Origin: Chloroflexota bacterium
GTDB taxonomy: Bacteria > Chloroflexota > Anaerolineae > B4-G1
Reading direction: 5' to 3'
DNA length: 17,029 nt
Assembly (NCBI GenBank): GCA_011046405.1
Contig: DSAR01000503.1
Location: 1 to 17,029, forward strand
Shown: one piece after another, positions 5,417 through 13,273 of the stretch
Position numbering within the stretch: the stretch's first letter is position 1
How the letters are laid out: every line of letters starts with the position of its first letter
Position numbers and translations under genes: made by a program
Notes under the pieces: generated by a model
The model's input: only the letters and a program-made list of their open reading frames with translations
What the model was told of the DNA's origin: nothing
Databases searched by the model: none

Positions 5417-7231
5417 ATGCAAAAGAAAGATGCTGTGAAAAAGATACTTTCCGGAAATGAGGCCATCGCGCTGGGCGCCTGGGAGGGAGAGGTGAAGTAC
5501 GCCTCCGCCTATCCGGGTACACCCAGCACAGAGATCCTGCCGGCGCTCTCGCAATACGCGGGCGTCAAGGCCGAATGGGCATCGAACGAGAAGGTCGCGT
5601 TGGATGCGGCCATCGGGGCCTCTTTCGCCGGTGCGCGGGCGATGGCGGTGATGAAGCACGTGGGCGTCAACGTGGCCTCCGACAGCCTGATGTCGCTCTC
5701 TTACACCGGCGTGGGCGCGGGGCTGGTCCTGGTCAGCGCCGACGATCCCGGCGCCTTCAGCTCGCAGAACGAGCAGGACAATCGCCACTACGCCCGCTTT
5801 GGCAAGTTCCCCTGCGTGGAGCCGGCCGACAGCCAGGAGGCCAAGGACTTCACCCGCTTTGCCTTCGAACTGAGTGAGCAATTCGACACGCCGGTGATGT
5901 TGCGCTCGACGACGCGGCTGTCCCACTCCAAGAGCGCCGTCGAGGTAGCCATGCCGGCGGCTCCCCGGGAATTCGAGTCCCTGCCGCCCTTCGAGCGCAA
6001 GCCGCGCAAGTACGTGATGATTCCTGCCCACGCCCGCCTGCGGCACCCGGAGATTGAGGCTCGCCTGGAGGCCCTCCAGGCATACGCCGAGACATGCCCG
6101 CTGAATCGGGTCGAGTGGGGCGACAAGCGCATCGGCGTCATCACCAACGGCGTGGCGTACCAATACACCCGCGAGATTTTCGCCGGTTATTCGATCCTCA
6201 AGCTGGGCATGACCTATCCCCTGCCGCTGCAGATGATGCAGGATTTCGCGGCCGAGGTCGAGACCCTGCTCGTGGTCGAGGAACTGGATCCCTTCATCGA
6301 GGAACACGTCCGCCAATTGGGATTGGACGTGATCGGCAAGCCGTATTTCCCGCTCACCGGTGAACTGACCCTGGCCCGCGTCCGCCAGGGGGCCATCGAG
6401 GCCGGACTGCCCATCGACGAACTATCCTCCGACGACGCCGAGATACCGGAACTCAACATCCCCGCCCGGCCACCCGCGCTGTGTCCCGGCTGCCCGCACC
6501 GGTCCGTCTACTTCAACCTACGCAAGCAGAAGATGCTCGTCTCGGGTGACATCGGCTGTTACGCCATCGGCGTCCTGCCGCCGTTCGAGATGACCGACAT
6601 GGTCATTTCGATGGGGGCCAGCATCGGCATGGCCCACGGCGCCACCCAGGCCGGTTCCCCGGACAAGATCGTCGCCACCATCGGTGACTCCACCTTCTTC
6701 CACACCGGGTTGCCCGAGTTGGCCAACACGGTCTACAACAAGGGCACCGCCTGCACCCTGATCCTGGATAACGGCACCACGGCGATGACGGGCGGCCAGG
6801 AAAACCCAGCCACCGGCATCACTCTCCAGGGAGAATCCACCCACGCCATCGACATCGAGTCGCTCGTGCGTGCGATGGGGGTCGAGGCGTTGTGGGTCGT
6901 GGACGCGCTGGACGTCGAGGGGGTTGGCCAGGCCATCAAGGAGGCGGTCGCCGTCGAAGACGAGCCCTCGGTCGTCATCGTCAACGGCGCCTGCGTGTTT
7001 ACCCCGCAGTTCAAGCGCCGTTCGGTGGTCGCGGTCGATCACGACGTCTGCAACGGGTGTGGCTTCTGCTTCCGCGTCGGCTGCCCATCAATCCTCAAGT
7101 CGGAGGAGCTGGACGAGAAGACGGAACGTCCCAAATCGCAGATCGATCCCCTGCTGTGTACCGGCTGCACCGTCTGCCTACAGGTCTGCCCGCGCGATGC
7201 AATCTACCAGACGCAAGGTGAGGAGGCGTAA
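5417..7231 (+). CDS. iorA: Indolepyruvate:ferredoxin oxidoreductase, alpha subunit
   Basis: Large TPP-dependent subunit of the cytoplasmic enzyme that oxidatively decarboxylates aryl pyruvates (from Trp, Phe, Tyr) to aryl-acetyl-CoA while reducing ferredoxin. The 604-aa length is usual. The N-terminal pyrimidine-binding domain carries 'GNEAIALGA' (13-21) and 'AYPGTPSTEI' (31-40). The TPP-binding domain has 'CPGCPHR' (356-362), 'GDIGCYAIG' (377-385) and the GDSTF...NGTT motif (423-455). Two C-terminal [4Fe-4S] sites follow: C545, C548, C551, C556 (the IorA-type variant, with four residues before the last cysteine) and C581, C584, C587, C591. The start could be TTG 5414 or ATG 5417; GGAGG lies 7 or 10 bases upstream. 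iorB begins one base after its stop. Identification is strong; the preferred aryl-pyruvate substrate is not readable. Confidence 0.95.
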   Translation: MQKKDAVKKILSGNEAIALGAWEGEVKYASAYPGTPSTEILPALSQYAGVKAEWASNEKVALDAAIGASFAGARAMAVMKHVGVNVASDSLMSLSYTGVGAGLVLVSADDPGAFSSQNEQDNRHYARFGKFPCVEPADSQEAKDFTRFAFELSEQFDTPVMLRSTTRLSHSKSAVEVAMPAAPREFESLPPFERKPRKYVMIPAHARLRHPEIEARLEALQAYAETCPLNRVEWGDKRIGVITNGVAYQYTREIFAGYSILKLGMTYPLPLQMMQDFAAEVETLLVVEELDPFIEEHVRQLGLDVIGKPYFPLTGELTLARVRQGAIEAGLPIDELSSDDAEIPELNIPARPPALCPGCPHRSVYFNLRKQKMLVSGDIGCYAIGVLPPFEMTDMVISMGASIGMAHGATQAGSPDKIVATIGDSTFFHTGLPELANTVYNKGTACTLILDNGTTAMTGGQENPATGITLQGESTHAIDIESLVRAMGVEALWVVDALDVEGVGQAIKEAVAVEDEPSVVIVNGACVFTPQFKRRSVVAVDHDVCNGCGFCFRVGCPSILKSEELDEKTERPKSQIDPLLCTGCTVCLQVCPRDAIYQTQGEEA

Positions 7232-7232
7232 A

Positions 7233-7835
7233 ATGAACAAGACGAAAGAGACCATCAATTTCCTATTCGTGGGCGTCGGCGGACAGGGCATCCTGACCGC
7301 ATCCGACATTGCCGCCGAGGCGGGATTGCGCAGCGGGTACGATGCCAAGAAATCGGAGGTTCACGGCTTCTCCCAGCGCGGCGGCGTGGTTGAAAGCCAC
7401 GTCCGATGGGGCGAAAGCGTCGGCTCTCCCACCGGTGAGAAGGGAACGGTGGATTACCTGATTGCCACCGAGACCCTGGAGGCCGCCCGCTGGATCGAGT
7501 GGTTACGTCCCGGCGGCGCCGTCATCATCAACCAACAACACGTTGCGCCTATGTCGGCCACCGTGGGTGATGCGACCTATCCCCGGGACGAAGAAATCCT
7601 GAATGTCGTCCGGGCGCGCACCGACGACGTCAGCGAGATACCGGGCCTCGCCACGGCCGAACGGCTGGGCAACGCCCGGTTGGCTAACACCGTCCTGCTG
7701 GGCGCGCTTTCCACGCGCCTGGAGACCTCGCCAGAGCATTGGTTAGCCGCCATCGAAGGCAACGTACCCCGCAAGTACATCGAATTGAATCATCAGGCGT
7801 TCGAAGAAGGGCGCAATCTAGCGGGAGAACGGTAA
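7233..7835 (+). CDS. iorB: Indolepyruvate:ferredoxin oxidoreductase, beta subunit
   Basis: Small gamma-type subunit (200 aa) that pairs with IorA to form the active aryl-pyruvate:ferredoxin oxidoreductase. The family signature is clear: 'VGVGGQGILTASDI' (13-26) and 'KSEVHGFSQRGG' (40-51) are the conserved beta-subunit motifs, and 'ARLANTVLLGAL' sits in the second half. The ATG at 7233 has AGGAGG 6 bases upstream, inside the end of iorA, so the two are surely cotranscribed and coupled. The frame continues open upstream of 7233, but that part reads across iorA and is not real. The TAA stop lies within the first degenerate unit of an 8-bp repeat array. No terminator hairpin with a T run follows. 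Confidence 0.94.
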   Translation: MNKTKETINFLFVGVGGQGILTASDIAAEAGLRSGYDAKKSEVHGFSQRGGVVESHVRWGESVGSPTGEKGTVDYLIATETLEAARWIEWLRPGGAVIINQQHVAPMSATVGDATYPRDEEILNVVRARTDDVSEIPGLATAERLGNARLANTVLLGALSTRLETSPEHWLAAIEGNVPRKYIELNHQAFEEGRNLAGER

Positions 7836-7912
7836 ATCGGTAGACTGGTAGACTGGTAGACTGGTAGACTGGTATATTGGTGTATTGGTATATTGGTATA
7901 TTGGTCTACCAG
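7833..7912. repeat. 8-bp tandem repeat array between convergent genes
   Basis: Ten consecutive 8-mers: TAAATCGG, then TAGACTGG four times (7841-7872), TATATTGG, TGTATTGG, TATATTGG twice (7873-7904), and a diverged TCTACCAG (7905-7912). The iorB stop codon is the TAA of the first unit, and the stop codon of the opposing glycosyltransferase gene (7906-7908) is in the last. GGTAGAC (7863-7869) can pair with GTCTACC (7904-7910), so transcripts from either side could fold here. The array is non-coding and of the type expected to vary in copy number by slippage. Confidence 0.9.
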
Positions 7913-9405
7913 CCCACCCATTTGCCGGCCCACCGTTTGACCTTCTCGAGAAGAACATCCGGCTTGAGACGACGCCACGTGAGCGCTTGCGCGACGTCCA
8001 ATCCAGCGACGGTGCCAAAGGCTGCCGCATAGAGCAGGAGAAAGGACAACATACCCCGCTGCCGGGTGACGTAAGCGACGGCCGCAGCTGCCAGCGCGTA
8101 GAGCATCAAGATCACCTCGCCGACGAAATCGCTGTCGACCGGCAATCGGTAGCGGCTGCTCGCCCACTGCCCGTTCCGCCCCTCCAACTGGAATTTGGGT
8201 GTGCGTTCGAACGTCCCTCCCCAGCGGGTCAGTCCTCGCCACACGGCTCGCGTGTTCGACCACGCCATCCCGACCCCTATCAGCGCCAGCAGGGGCAGGG
8301 CCCACAAGCGTCGCATCCAATCCGGGTATAATGCTTTCTGAGACAGGACGTAGACCAACGGCGGCCCCATGCACATCAACCCGAGCCCGGCCATGGAGAT
8401 CGGCGAACAATCGGGGATCAGCAAAATAGGCAAGGAGACCAGCAAAAGGAGAACCATCAACGCGTGGGCCAGGTAATTGCTGAGATGGAGCAATCCCATC
8501 ACCTTCTGTTCCCATCGTAGGTCTCGACTGCGCAGGATGGGGCCGAGCAGTTTGCGCAGCGCTTGCACAGAGCCCTGGGCCCAGCGAGATTGTTGGCGCT
8601 TGAACGCGGCGATCTGGGGCGGCACTTCGGCTGGCGCGTCGACTGCGGGGAGGTATCGACATTGCCAACCGGCTAATTGGGCCCGGTAGCTCAGGTCCAG
8701 ATCTTCGCACAGGGTGTCGGCTTGCCAGCCCCCGACCTCTTCGATGCAACGCCGCCGCCACACCCCGCCGGATCCATTGAAGCTCATCAACAACCCCGAG
8801 CGATTCCGGCCGGTCTGCTCGACGACAAAGTGTCCATCAAGCATCATCGCTTGGGTTTTCGTCAAGGGAGAGTAATCGGCGTTGAGGTAGGACCAGCGCG
8901 TTTGCACCATCCCCAGGCTTGGGTTGGCGAGGAAGTGAGGGATGGTCTGGCGCAGGAAATCGGGCCGGGGGCAAAAGTCTGCGTCGAACACGGTGACGAA
9001 CTCCCCCTGGGCCCGAGAAAGCCCCCACGTCAAGGCGCCGGCCTTGAACCCTCGTCGGTCATCCCGGCGCAAGACTTGCACGTTCACTCCCCGCTGGCGA
9101 TGGAGATCCGCCCTGGCGCGGGCCAATCGGGTCGTATCGTCGCTCGAATCGTCGAGGATCTGGATTTCCAGGCGGTCGCGGGGATAGTCGAAATTAGCCA
9201 CGCTGTCTATCACCCGCTCGACCACGTGTCGCTCGTTATATAGCGGTACCTGCACGGTGACCATCGGTAGGGGTATGTCTTCGACCAGAGGCGACGGGGA
9301 GGTTTTCCGGAAGCGCAGGTAGAGGAAAGCGAGAATGAAAGTGTTCAATCCATAGAGGGCCAGCCAGAGGGCCAGTATGGCATGAACGAGGACAAGAACA
9401 GTCAC
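7906..9405 (-). CDS. Membrane glycosyltransferase family 2, cellulose/mannan-synthase-like
   Basis: Predicted processive, inner-membrane glycosyltransferase of 499 aa that would extend and possibly export a beta-linked polysaccharide from a sugar nucleotide. One N-terminal membrane segment (about 5-30) precedes the GT-A catalytic domain, which has 'DDSSDD' (85-90), 'GFKAGAL' (119-125), the 'DAD' metal site (141-143), 'EDLDLSYR' with the catalytic acidic pair (234-241) and 'QQSRWAQG' (271-278), the Q-x-x-R-W acceptor signature. At least four more hydrophobic segments lie at about 305-335, 335-360, 370-395 and 425-470. The start is GTG (9403-9405), without a strong Shine-Dalgarno. It sits 14 bases behind the cyclase gene and is probably its cotranscribed partner. 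The sugar specificity (glucan, mannan or glucomannan) cannot be told; no PilZ domain or BcsB-like partner is present. Confidence 0.9.
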   Translation of the reverse strand: MTVLVLVHAILALWLALYGLNTFILAFLYLRFRKTSPSPLVEDIPLPMVTVQVPLYNERHVVERVIDSVANFDYPRDRLEIQILDDSSDDTTRLARARADLHRQRGVNVQVLRRDDRRGFKAGALTWGLSRAQGEFVTVFDADFCPRPDFLRQTIPHFLANPSLGMVQTRWSYLNADYSPLTKTQAMMLDGHFVVEQTGRNRSGLLMSFNGSGGVWRRRCIEEVGGWQADTLCEDLDLSYRAQLAGWQCRYLPAVDAPAEVPPQIAAFKRQQSRWAQGSVQALRKLLGPILRSRDLRWEQKVMGLLHLSNYLAHALMVLLLLVSLPILLIPDCSPISMAGLGLMCMGPPLVYVLSQKALYPDWMRRLWALPLLALIGVGMAWSNTRAVWRGLTRWGGTFERTPKFQLEGRNGQWASSRYRLPVDSDFVGEVILMLYALAAAAVAYVTRQRGMLSFLLLYAAAFGTVAGLDVAQALTWRRLKPDVLLEKVKRWAGKWVGW

Positions 9406-9419
9406 GGATCGATTTCGTA

Positions 9420-11132
9420 CTATTTCAAGCTCACAAGTTCGTATACCGCGATCGGGTCGGCAAATCCTTTGAGCTCGACGGGGGGGAGTTCGCGCGCTTC
9501 GACGTGGCCCTTCACACGCCGATAGGCATAATCTGAAAGCAGGATTTGACCCGGGGCGGCAATGCTCTCGAGCCGGGAGGCCAGATTCACACTGGAACCG
9601 ATGGCGGTGTAGTTCATCTGCTTATGCGTGCCGATGTAGCCCACCACGGCGTCGCCGACGTTGATGCCCACGCCATAGTCCAGCCAGAAATAGCGATGCA
9701 TGCGCGCGCGCAGCTTGGCGACCCCTTCTTGAACTTTCAACGCTGCCCGCACGGCTCTTAGCACGTGATCCTCCTGGCGCAATGGCGCGTTGAACAAAGC
9801 GACGACACAATCGCCCAGAATTTTATCGAGGGTCCCATCCTCGCTCAATACCGCCTTGGCCCCGACGTCGAGATACTGGTTCAGTACCTCAACCAGGGTT
9901 TCAGGGCTATGCTGGTGGCCGAAGTTGGTGAAACCCCGAATGTCAGCGAACAGACTGGTGATCTCCTGCCGCTGCCCCCCTAACTTGAGCTCGTTAGGGT
10001 CATTAGGCAAACGCTCGATGACGGCCGGGGGGAAAAAGCGTTGAAAAATCTGGTAGCGTGATTCCAGCCGCCGCTGTTCGGTCAGATCGTCCAGCACGAT
10101 GGCCACACCCTGGGGCTCATCCTCGGAATCTTTGAGCGGAGAGAGACTGGCGCGCAAGATAACGTGTTCCCGATCCGGAAGCGATATCTCACTTTCGTAT
10201 TCGACGACCGGCATCCGGTGTTTCTTGACCTGTTCGACCATCGGACGCAACTGATCCTCTAATGGGGGAATCGCCTGGGCAAAACAGGAGCCAATGACGC
10301 GACTGGCAGGTTTGCGCAGGACGCGCTCGGCAGCCCGGTTGAACAGGGTAATCTGATCCTCGATGTCGGTCGTGATGACGCCGCTGGTAATGGAGGCGAA
10401 GACGTTGTCCATCAACGCCTTGGCGCTGGAGACGCTCTCGAACAAACGGGCATTTTCGATGGCGATGGCGGCCTGGCTGGCGAAGGCGGAGAGCAAATCG
10501 CGGTCTCGGTCCGAAAAGAGGCTGGTGAGAATCCGGTTATCAGCGTAGATCACGCCGGTGACCTGGCCCCGGTAGCGAAGCGGCGCGCATAGAATGGAAC
10601 GCAAATTGTAACCGATAACGCTCTCCTGGGCCTTGAATCGCGGGTCCATCTGGGCGTTGGTGGTGACGACCGATTCTCCGGTGGAGGCCACCTCGTTGAC
10701 GATGCTCCGGCTGATTTCGAAGGATGATGAGGCAATCGTCTCGCGATCCATATTGCGGGCAGCGCGGAATTCCAGCTCGCCTGTTTTCGGATCCAGGAGC
10801 ATCAAGGAGGCCCGCTCGGCGCCCGTCAGGTGGATGATCTGATCCATCACCTCGTTGAGCACCTCGGTGAGATCAAGGGAGGACCCCACGATCTGGCTCA
10901 CGCCGTACAAAGCGGCCAATTCGTCTTGTTCCAATGCCTGGGTTGCCAACTCCTGTTCGAGATTGGCCAGGAGATCCTGGAGAGCTAACAGGTGTTGAGA
11001 AAGCTCGGTGACCAACGCGTCGGCTCCCCGATAGCGGGCCGCAATTCGCGTCACGTTTGTCAGACCATCACGGATCGCTTTGATCTGCGCTTGCCCAGGA
11101 AACTTCGTCTTGTCTGATTCTTTTTTGGTCAT
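9420..11132 (-). CDS. GAF-PAS-class III adenylate/guanylate cyclase
   Basis: Cytoplasmic signalling enzyme (570 aa) making a cyclic nucleotide from NTP. Order: a helical, coiled-coil-like N-terminus (about 35-75), GAF (75-230), PAS (235-355), a linker helix, then the cyclase domain (390-565). Metal aspartates are D397 (FADIRGFT) and D441 (KILGD); transition-state residues are N516 and R520 (VNLASR). The base-selecting pair appears to be K437 and T509, the Lys/Thr combination of class IIIb adenylate cyclases, so cAMP is the likelier product. The start was set at ATG 11132 because GGGG lies 5 bases upstream and the promoter lies just beyond; the frame runs open further upstream, but that part contains the promoter. 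It is the first gene of a probable operon with the glycosyltransferase. The GAF/PAS ligand is unknown. Confidence 0.92.
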   Translation of the reverse strand: MTKKESDKTKFPGQAQIKAIRDGLTNVTRIAARYRGADALVTELSQHLLALQDLLANLEQELATQALEQDELAALYGVSQIVGSSLDLTEVLNEVMDQIIHLTGAERASLMLLDPKTGELEFRAARNMDRETIASSSFEISRSIVNEVASTGESVVTTNAQMDPRFKAQESVIGYNLRSILCAPLRYRGQVTGVIYADNRILTSLFSDRDRDLLSAFASQAAIAIENARLFESVSSAKALMDNVFASITSGVITTDIEDQITLFNRAAERVLRKPASRVIGSCFAQAIPPLEDQLRPMVEQVKKHRMPVVEYESEISLPDREHVILRASLSPLKDSEDEPQGVAIVLDDLTEQRRLESRYQIFQRFFPPAVIERLPNDPNELKLGGQRQEITSLFADIRGFTNFGHQHSPETLVEVLNQYLDVGAKAVLSEDGTLDKILGDCVVALFNAPLRQEDHVLRAVRAALKVQEGVAKLRARMHRYFWLDYGVGINVGDAVVGYIGTHKQMNYTAIGSSVNLASRLESIAAPGQILLSDYAYRRVKGHVEARELPPVELKGFADPIAVYELVSLK

Positions 11133-11163
11133 TTTATCCCCGCTTGCAAAGTGAATGGTTGTT

Positions 11164-11192
11164 ATTATACCCCACCTTGTCCGCTCAAGCAA
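11164..11192 (-). promoter_or_regulatory. Sigma70-type promoter for the cyclase-glycosyltransferase operon
   Basis: On the minus strand TTGCTT (11192-11187), a 17-base spacer, and a perfect TATAAT (11169-11164). Predicted start near 11157, about 25 bases before the ATG at 11132. Confidence 0.65.
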
Positions 11193-11241
11193 AATAACGC
11201 GAAGCACGGTTAGCAGCATACGCCCGCGCGTATTCGATCAT

Positions 11242-11270
11242 TTGCCTCGCTTCTCGCGCCCTGGTATAAT
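11242..11270 (+). promoter_or_regulatory. Sigma70-type promoter for the operon starting at 11461
   Basis: TTGCCT (11242-11247), a 17-base spacer, and a perfect TATAAT (11265-11270). Predicted start near 11277. The leader would be about 185 bases long, most of it the miniature element at 11316-11432. It is back to back with the cyclase promoter about 50 bases away. Confidence 0.65.
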
Positions 11271-11305
11271 GCCTCCATTGTCGGAGATTACGCAGTGCGA
11301 GTCGA

Positions 11306-11442
11306 CGCTTAGCCCCAATACGGTTTGAATACGCAACGACCCAAATTCGTAGTAGGCGATTTATCGCCCGAAAACGCGCTAAAGCCGCTGCCTAGCAACG
11401 CGCGCACTACAAACCTTAACTAAACCGGATTGCGCTTAGCCC
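11306..11442. mobile_element. 117-bp miniature inverted-repeat element with 10-bp target duplication (MITE-like, copy 2)
   Basis: CGCTTAGCCC is repeated exactly at 11306-11315 and 11433-11442. The intervening element (11316-11432) has inverted ends: left CAATACGGTTTGAAT and right, in reverse complement, CAATCCGGTTTAGTT, agreeing at 10 of the first 11 positions. The core at 11346-11414 matches the core of the 4767-4909 element, while the outer ends differ between the two. There is no coding capacity. The insertion is in the leader between the promoter at 11242-11270 and the Shine-Dalgarno GGAG (11452-11455) of the next gene, so it should be transcribed. Confidence 0.7.
11346..11414. repeat. 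Core repeat, copy 2
   Basis: It shares with 4816-4882 the start TTCGTAGTAGGCGATTTATC, the hairpin GGCGAT-TT-ATCGCC, the middle AAAGCCGCT-CCTAGC and the end GCGCAC-ACTACAAAC. It differs by a few substitutions and two extra bases. Confidence 0.8.
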
Positions 11443-11460
11443 ACGTTTCTTGGAGCGCCT

Positions 11461-12360
11461 ATGACCAAATGGAACACGAACAAAAAACAGGGTTTGATCG
11501 TTGGTATCGCTGCGATGATCGTCATCCTGGTGATCGACGGCCTGATAATATGGCTGGCGACGGTCCGAGCGCTGACCATCGGCACGTTCATCATTTCTAT
11601 CGCCGTCCTATCCAGCCTGGCCCTGTTGAGCATCCTGGGGTATTGGCTTCACGGACTGTTTCACTCAGAATATCTTCTCGATCGCAACACGCTCATCATC
11701 CATTGGGGAGCGGTCGAACAGGTAATTCCTTGCAGCCAGATCGAACGGGTATTCACCGGGGATGATATCGAAAAGGGCATTCAATTTAGCGGTGGAAACT
11801 GGCCCGGTCATTGGGTGGGTTACGGACATGTGCCCGATGTCGGCGCTACACTCTTTTATGCCACCGTCCCTCCCAGACAACAAATCTACGTGGTCACGCC
11901 CGGACTGACGTATGGCATTTCCCCTCTCGAGGCCGATGAATTTCTCCAATCGTTGCGTCAACGATTGGAGATGGGCCCAACCCAGGTTGTCGAGCCGTCA
12001 TCCCAACGTCCGGCGTTCCTGGATTGGGATTTCTGGCAGGATCGATTAGCCGTGGGTTTTCTGGGGGCCAGCATTTTGGCCTTGCTGCTCTTGGTCGGCC
12101 TGCTGTGTTTCCAATTCCCCAGCCTGCCATGGATGGTGCCCTTACACTTCGACGCCCGTGGCATCCCTGACCGTCTGGATCTCAAGGGAAAGATATTTAT
12201 CATCCCATTGATCGGTTTTCTGGCGCTGTTGGTCAATGCTGGATTGGGGATTTTTTCCTATCAGCGCGAGCGAATGATCAGTTACTTGCTATGGGGAGGC
12301 GCTCTCTTGGTACAAATCCTGGTATGGACGGCCGCTCTGGGGATCCTGGGACGCGTCTAG
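11461..12360 (+). CDS. Membrane protein with bacterial PH domain and DUF1648-like region
   Basis: Integral membrane protein of 299 aa. Two N-terminal helices (about 12-33 and 40-65) lead into a soluble domain (about 70-175; 'YLLDRNTLIIHWG' through 'ISPLEADEFLQSL') resembling the bacterial PH domains of the bPH_5 type, which typically follow a TM pair. The C-terminal half has three or four helices (about 195-220, 240-262, 275-297) with 'VPLHFDARGIPDRLDLKGK', the hallmark of DUF1648 ('iP.Hfn..G.pD...sk'). ATG 11461 has GGAG 5 bases upstream. It is the first gene of a rightward operon, and the DUF92 gene starts 8 bases after its stop. A role in membrane-stress sensing or envelope maintenance is possible, but the biochemical function is unknown. 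Confidence 0.8.
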   Translation: MTKWNTNKKQGLIVGIAAMIVILVIDGLIIWLATVRALTIGTFIISIAVLSSLALLSILGYWLHGLFHSEYLLDRNTLIIHWGAVEQVIPCSQIERVFTGDDIEKGIQFSGGNWPGHWVGYGHVPDVGATLFYATVPPRQQIYVVTPGLTYGISPLEADEFLQSLRQRLEMGPTQVVEPSSQRPAFLDWDFWQDRLAVGFLGASILALLLLVGLLCFQFPSLPWMVPLHFDARGIPDRLDLKGKIFIIPLIGFLALLVNAGLGIFSYQRERMISYLLWGGALLVQILVWTAALGILGRV

Positions 12361-12368
12361 AGCCGACG

Positions 12369-13214
12369 ATGGATAGACCTCTCTCTCTCCTCCAAATTCT
12401 CGGCGGTTTCGGCTTTTCGGCCATTATCGGCGGCGTCGGCTACAAGCGTCAGGCCCTGGATACCAGCGGTGTGCTGGGCGCAATCATCACCGGTACGTTG
12501 ATTTTCGGTCTGGGCGGGTGGGCATGGGGACTTCTGCTGATCGTCTTTTTCGTCTCCTCCAGCGCGCTCTCGTTCTACCGCGCCCGAGAGAAAGAGAATC
12601 TGGCGGAAAAGTTTGCCAAGGGGCACCGGCGTGATTTGGGCCAGGCCCTGGCAAACGGTGGCGCAGCGGCGCTCCTGGCCCTGCTTTCGCGTTTTTTCCC
12701 CCTGGATCAGCAGTCGGCCGGGATGTGGTTTGCCGCTTGCGCCGGGGCTATGGCCTCGGTCAACGCCGACACCTGGGCCACCGAGTTGGGTGTCTTGAGC
12801 CCTCGCCCGCCCCGGCTGATCACGACCTGCAAACGGGTGGAGATTGGAACCTCGGGAGGTATCACGTGGATGGGGATCGGGGCCTCGTTAGGCGGCGCGC
12901 TACTGATTGGCCTTTTGAGCGGCGCATCGGCGCTGGTCTTGCGCCGGGGGTGGACGGAGACCGGTCTGTTGGTGTGGGCGGCGACGGCTGGTGGAGCAGC
13001 CGGCTCACTCTTCGACAGCCTGCTCGGCGCGACAGTGCAGGCCATTTATTGGTGCGAGACCTGTCAAAAGGAGACAGAACGCCCGGTTCACCGCTGCGAC
13101 ACCGAGACCCAAGCGCTGCGGGGCTGGCAATGGCTGAATAACGACCGGGTGAATTTCCTGGCCTCGGTGGTGGGCGCGCTCGTCGCGGCCGGCCTCTATT
13201 GGGGATGGCAATGA
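12369..13214 (+). CDS. DUF92 family integral membrane protein
   Basis: A 281-aa polytopic membrane protein of the DUF92 (TIGR00297) family. Characteristic pieces are 'ALANGGAAAL' (about 93-102), 'VNADTWATELGVLS' (about 130-143), 'VEIGTSGGITWMG' (about 156-168), 'GSLFDSLLGATVQ' (about 214-226) and the C-terminal 'NNDRVNFLAS' (about 258-267), spread over about seven hydrophobic helices. The family includes VTE6-type phytyl-phosphate kinases of phototrophs; bacterial members may act on a polyprenyl or related lipid phosphate, but that is inference. An extra pair of cysteines, 'CETCQ' (about 229-233), sits in a loop. The start is ATG 12369, 8 bases after the preceding stop, with a poor Shine-Dalgarno, suggesting coupling. 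The cupin gene follows after 59 bases. Confidence 0.88.
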   Translation: MDRPLSLLQILGGFGFSAIIGGVGYKRQALDTSGVLGAIITGTLIFGLGGWAWGLLLIVFFVSSSALSFYRAREKENLAEKFAKGHRRDLGQALANGGAAALLALLSRFFPLDQQSAGMWFAACAGAMASVNADTWATELGVLSPRPPRLITTCKRVEIGTSGGITWMGIGASLGGALLIGLLSGASALVLRRGWTETGLLVWAATAGGAAGSLFDSLLGATVQAIYWCETCQKETERPVHRCDTETQALRGWQWLNNDRVNFLASVVGALVAAGLYWGWQ

Positions 13215-13273
13215 ACGGGTGAGATGGCGTTCGTATGATTGATTAGCGTTGTTCTAAACGGGAGGTTGGTCTG

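Noticed and set aside
5243..6316. 357-codon open frame on the minus strand opposite iorA
   Set aside because: It is antisense to a certain gene, rich in His/Arg/Gly/Leu as expected from a GC-rich shadow frame, and has no recognisable domain.
6870..7232. Long upstream extension of IorB
   Set aside because: It reads iorA in another frame, giving Arg/Ser-rich low-complexity protein; the conserved beta-subunit fold starts just after ATG 7233, which has AGGAGG.
7833..7912. CRISPR array
   Set aside because: Units are 8 bp with no spacers; this is a simple tandem repeat, not repeat-spacer DNA.
7793..8761. 322-codon minus-strand frame overlapping the glycosyltransferase, with a Tyr/Gln/Ser/Pro repeat tail
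   Set aside because: The repetitive tail is just translation of the 8-bp repeat array, and the rest is a shadow of the glycosyltransferase gene in the same strand and another frame.
11133..11219. 29-residue N-terminal extension of the cyclase
   Set aside because: It contains the TTGCTT-17-TATAAT promoter and lacks a Shine-Dalgarno; ATG 11132 has GGGG at 5 bases.
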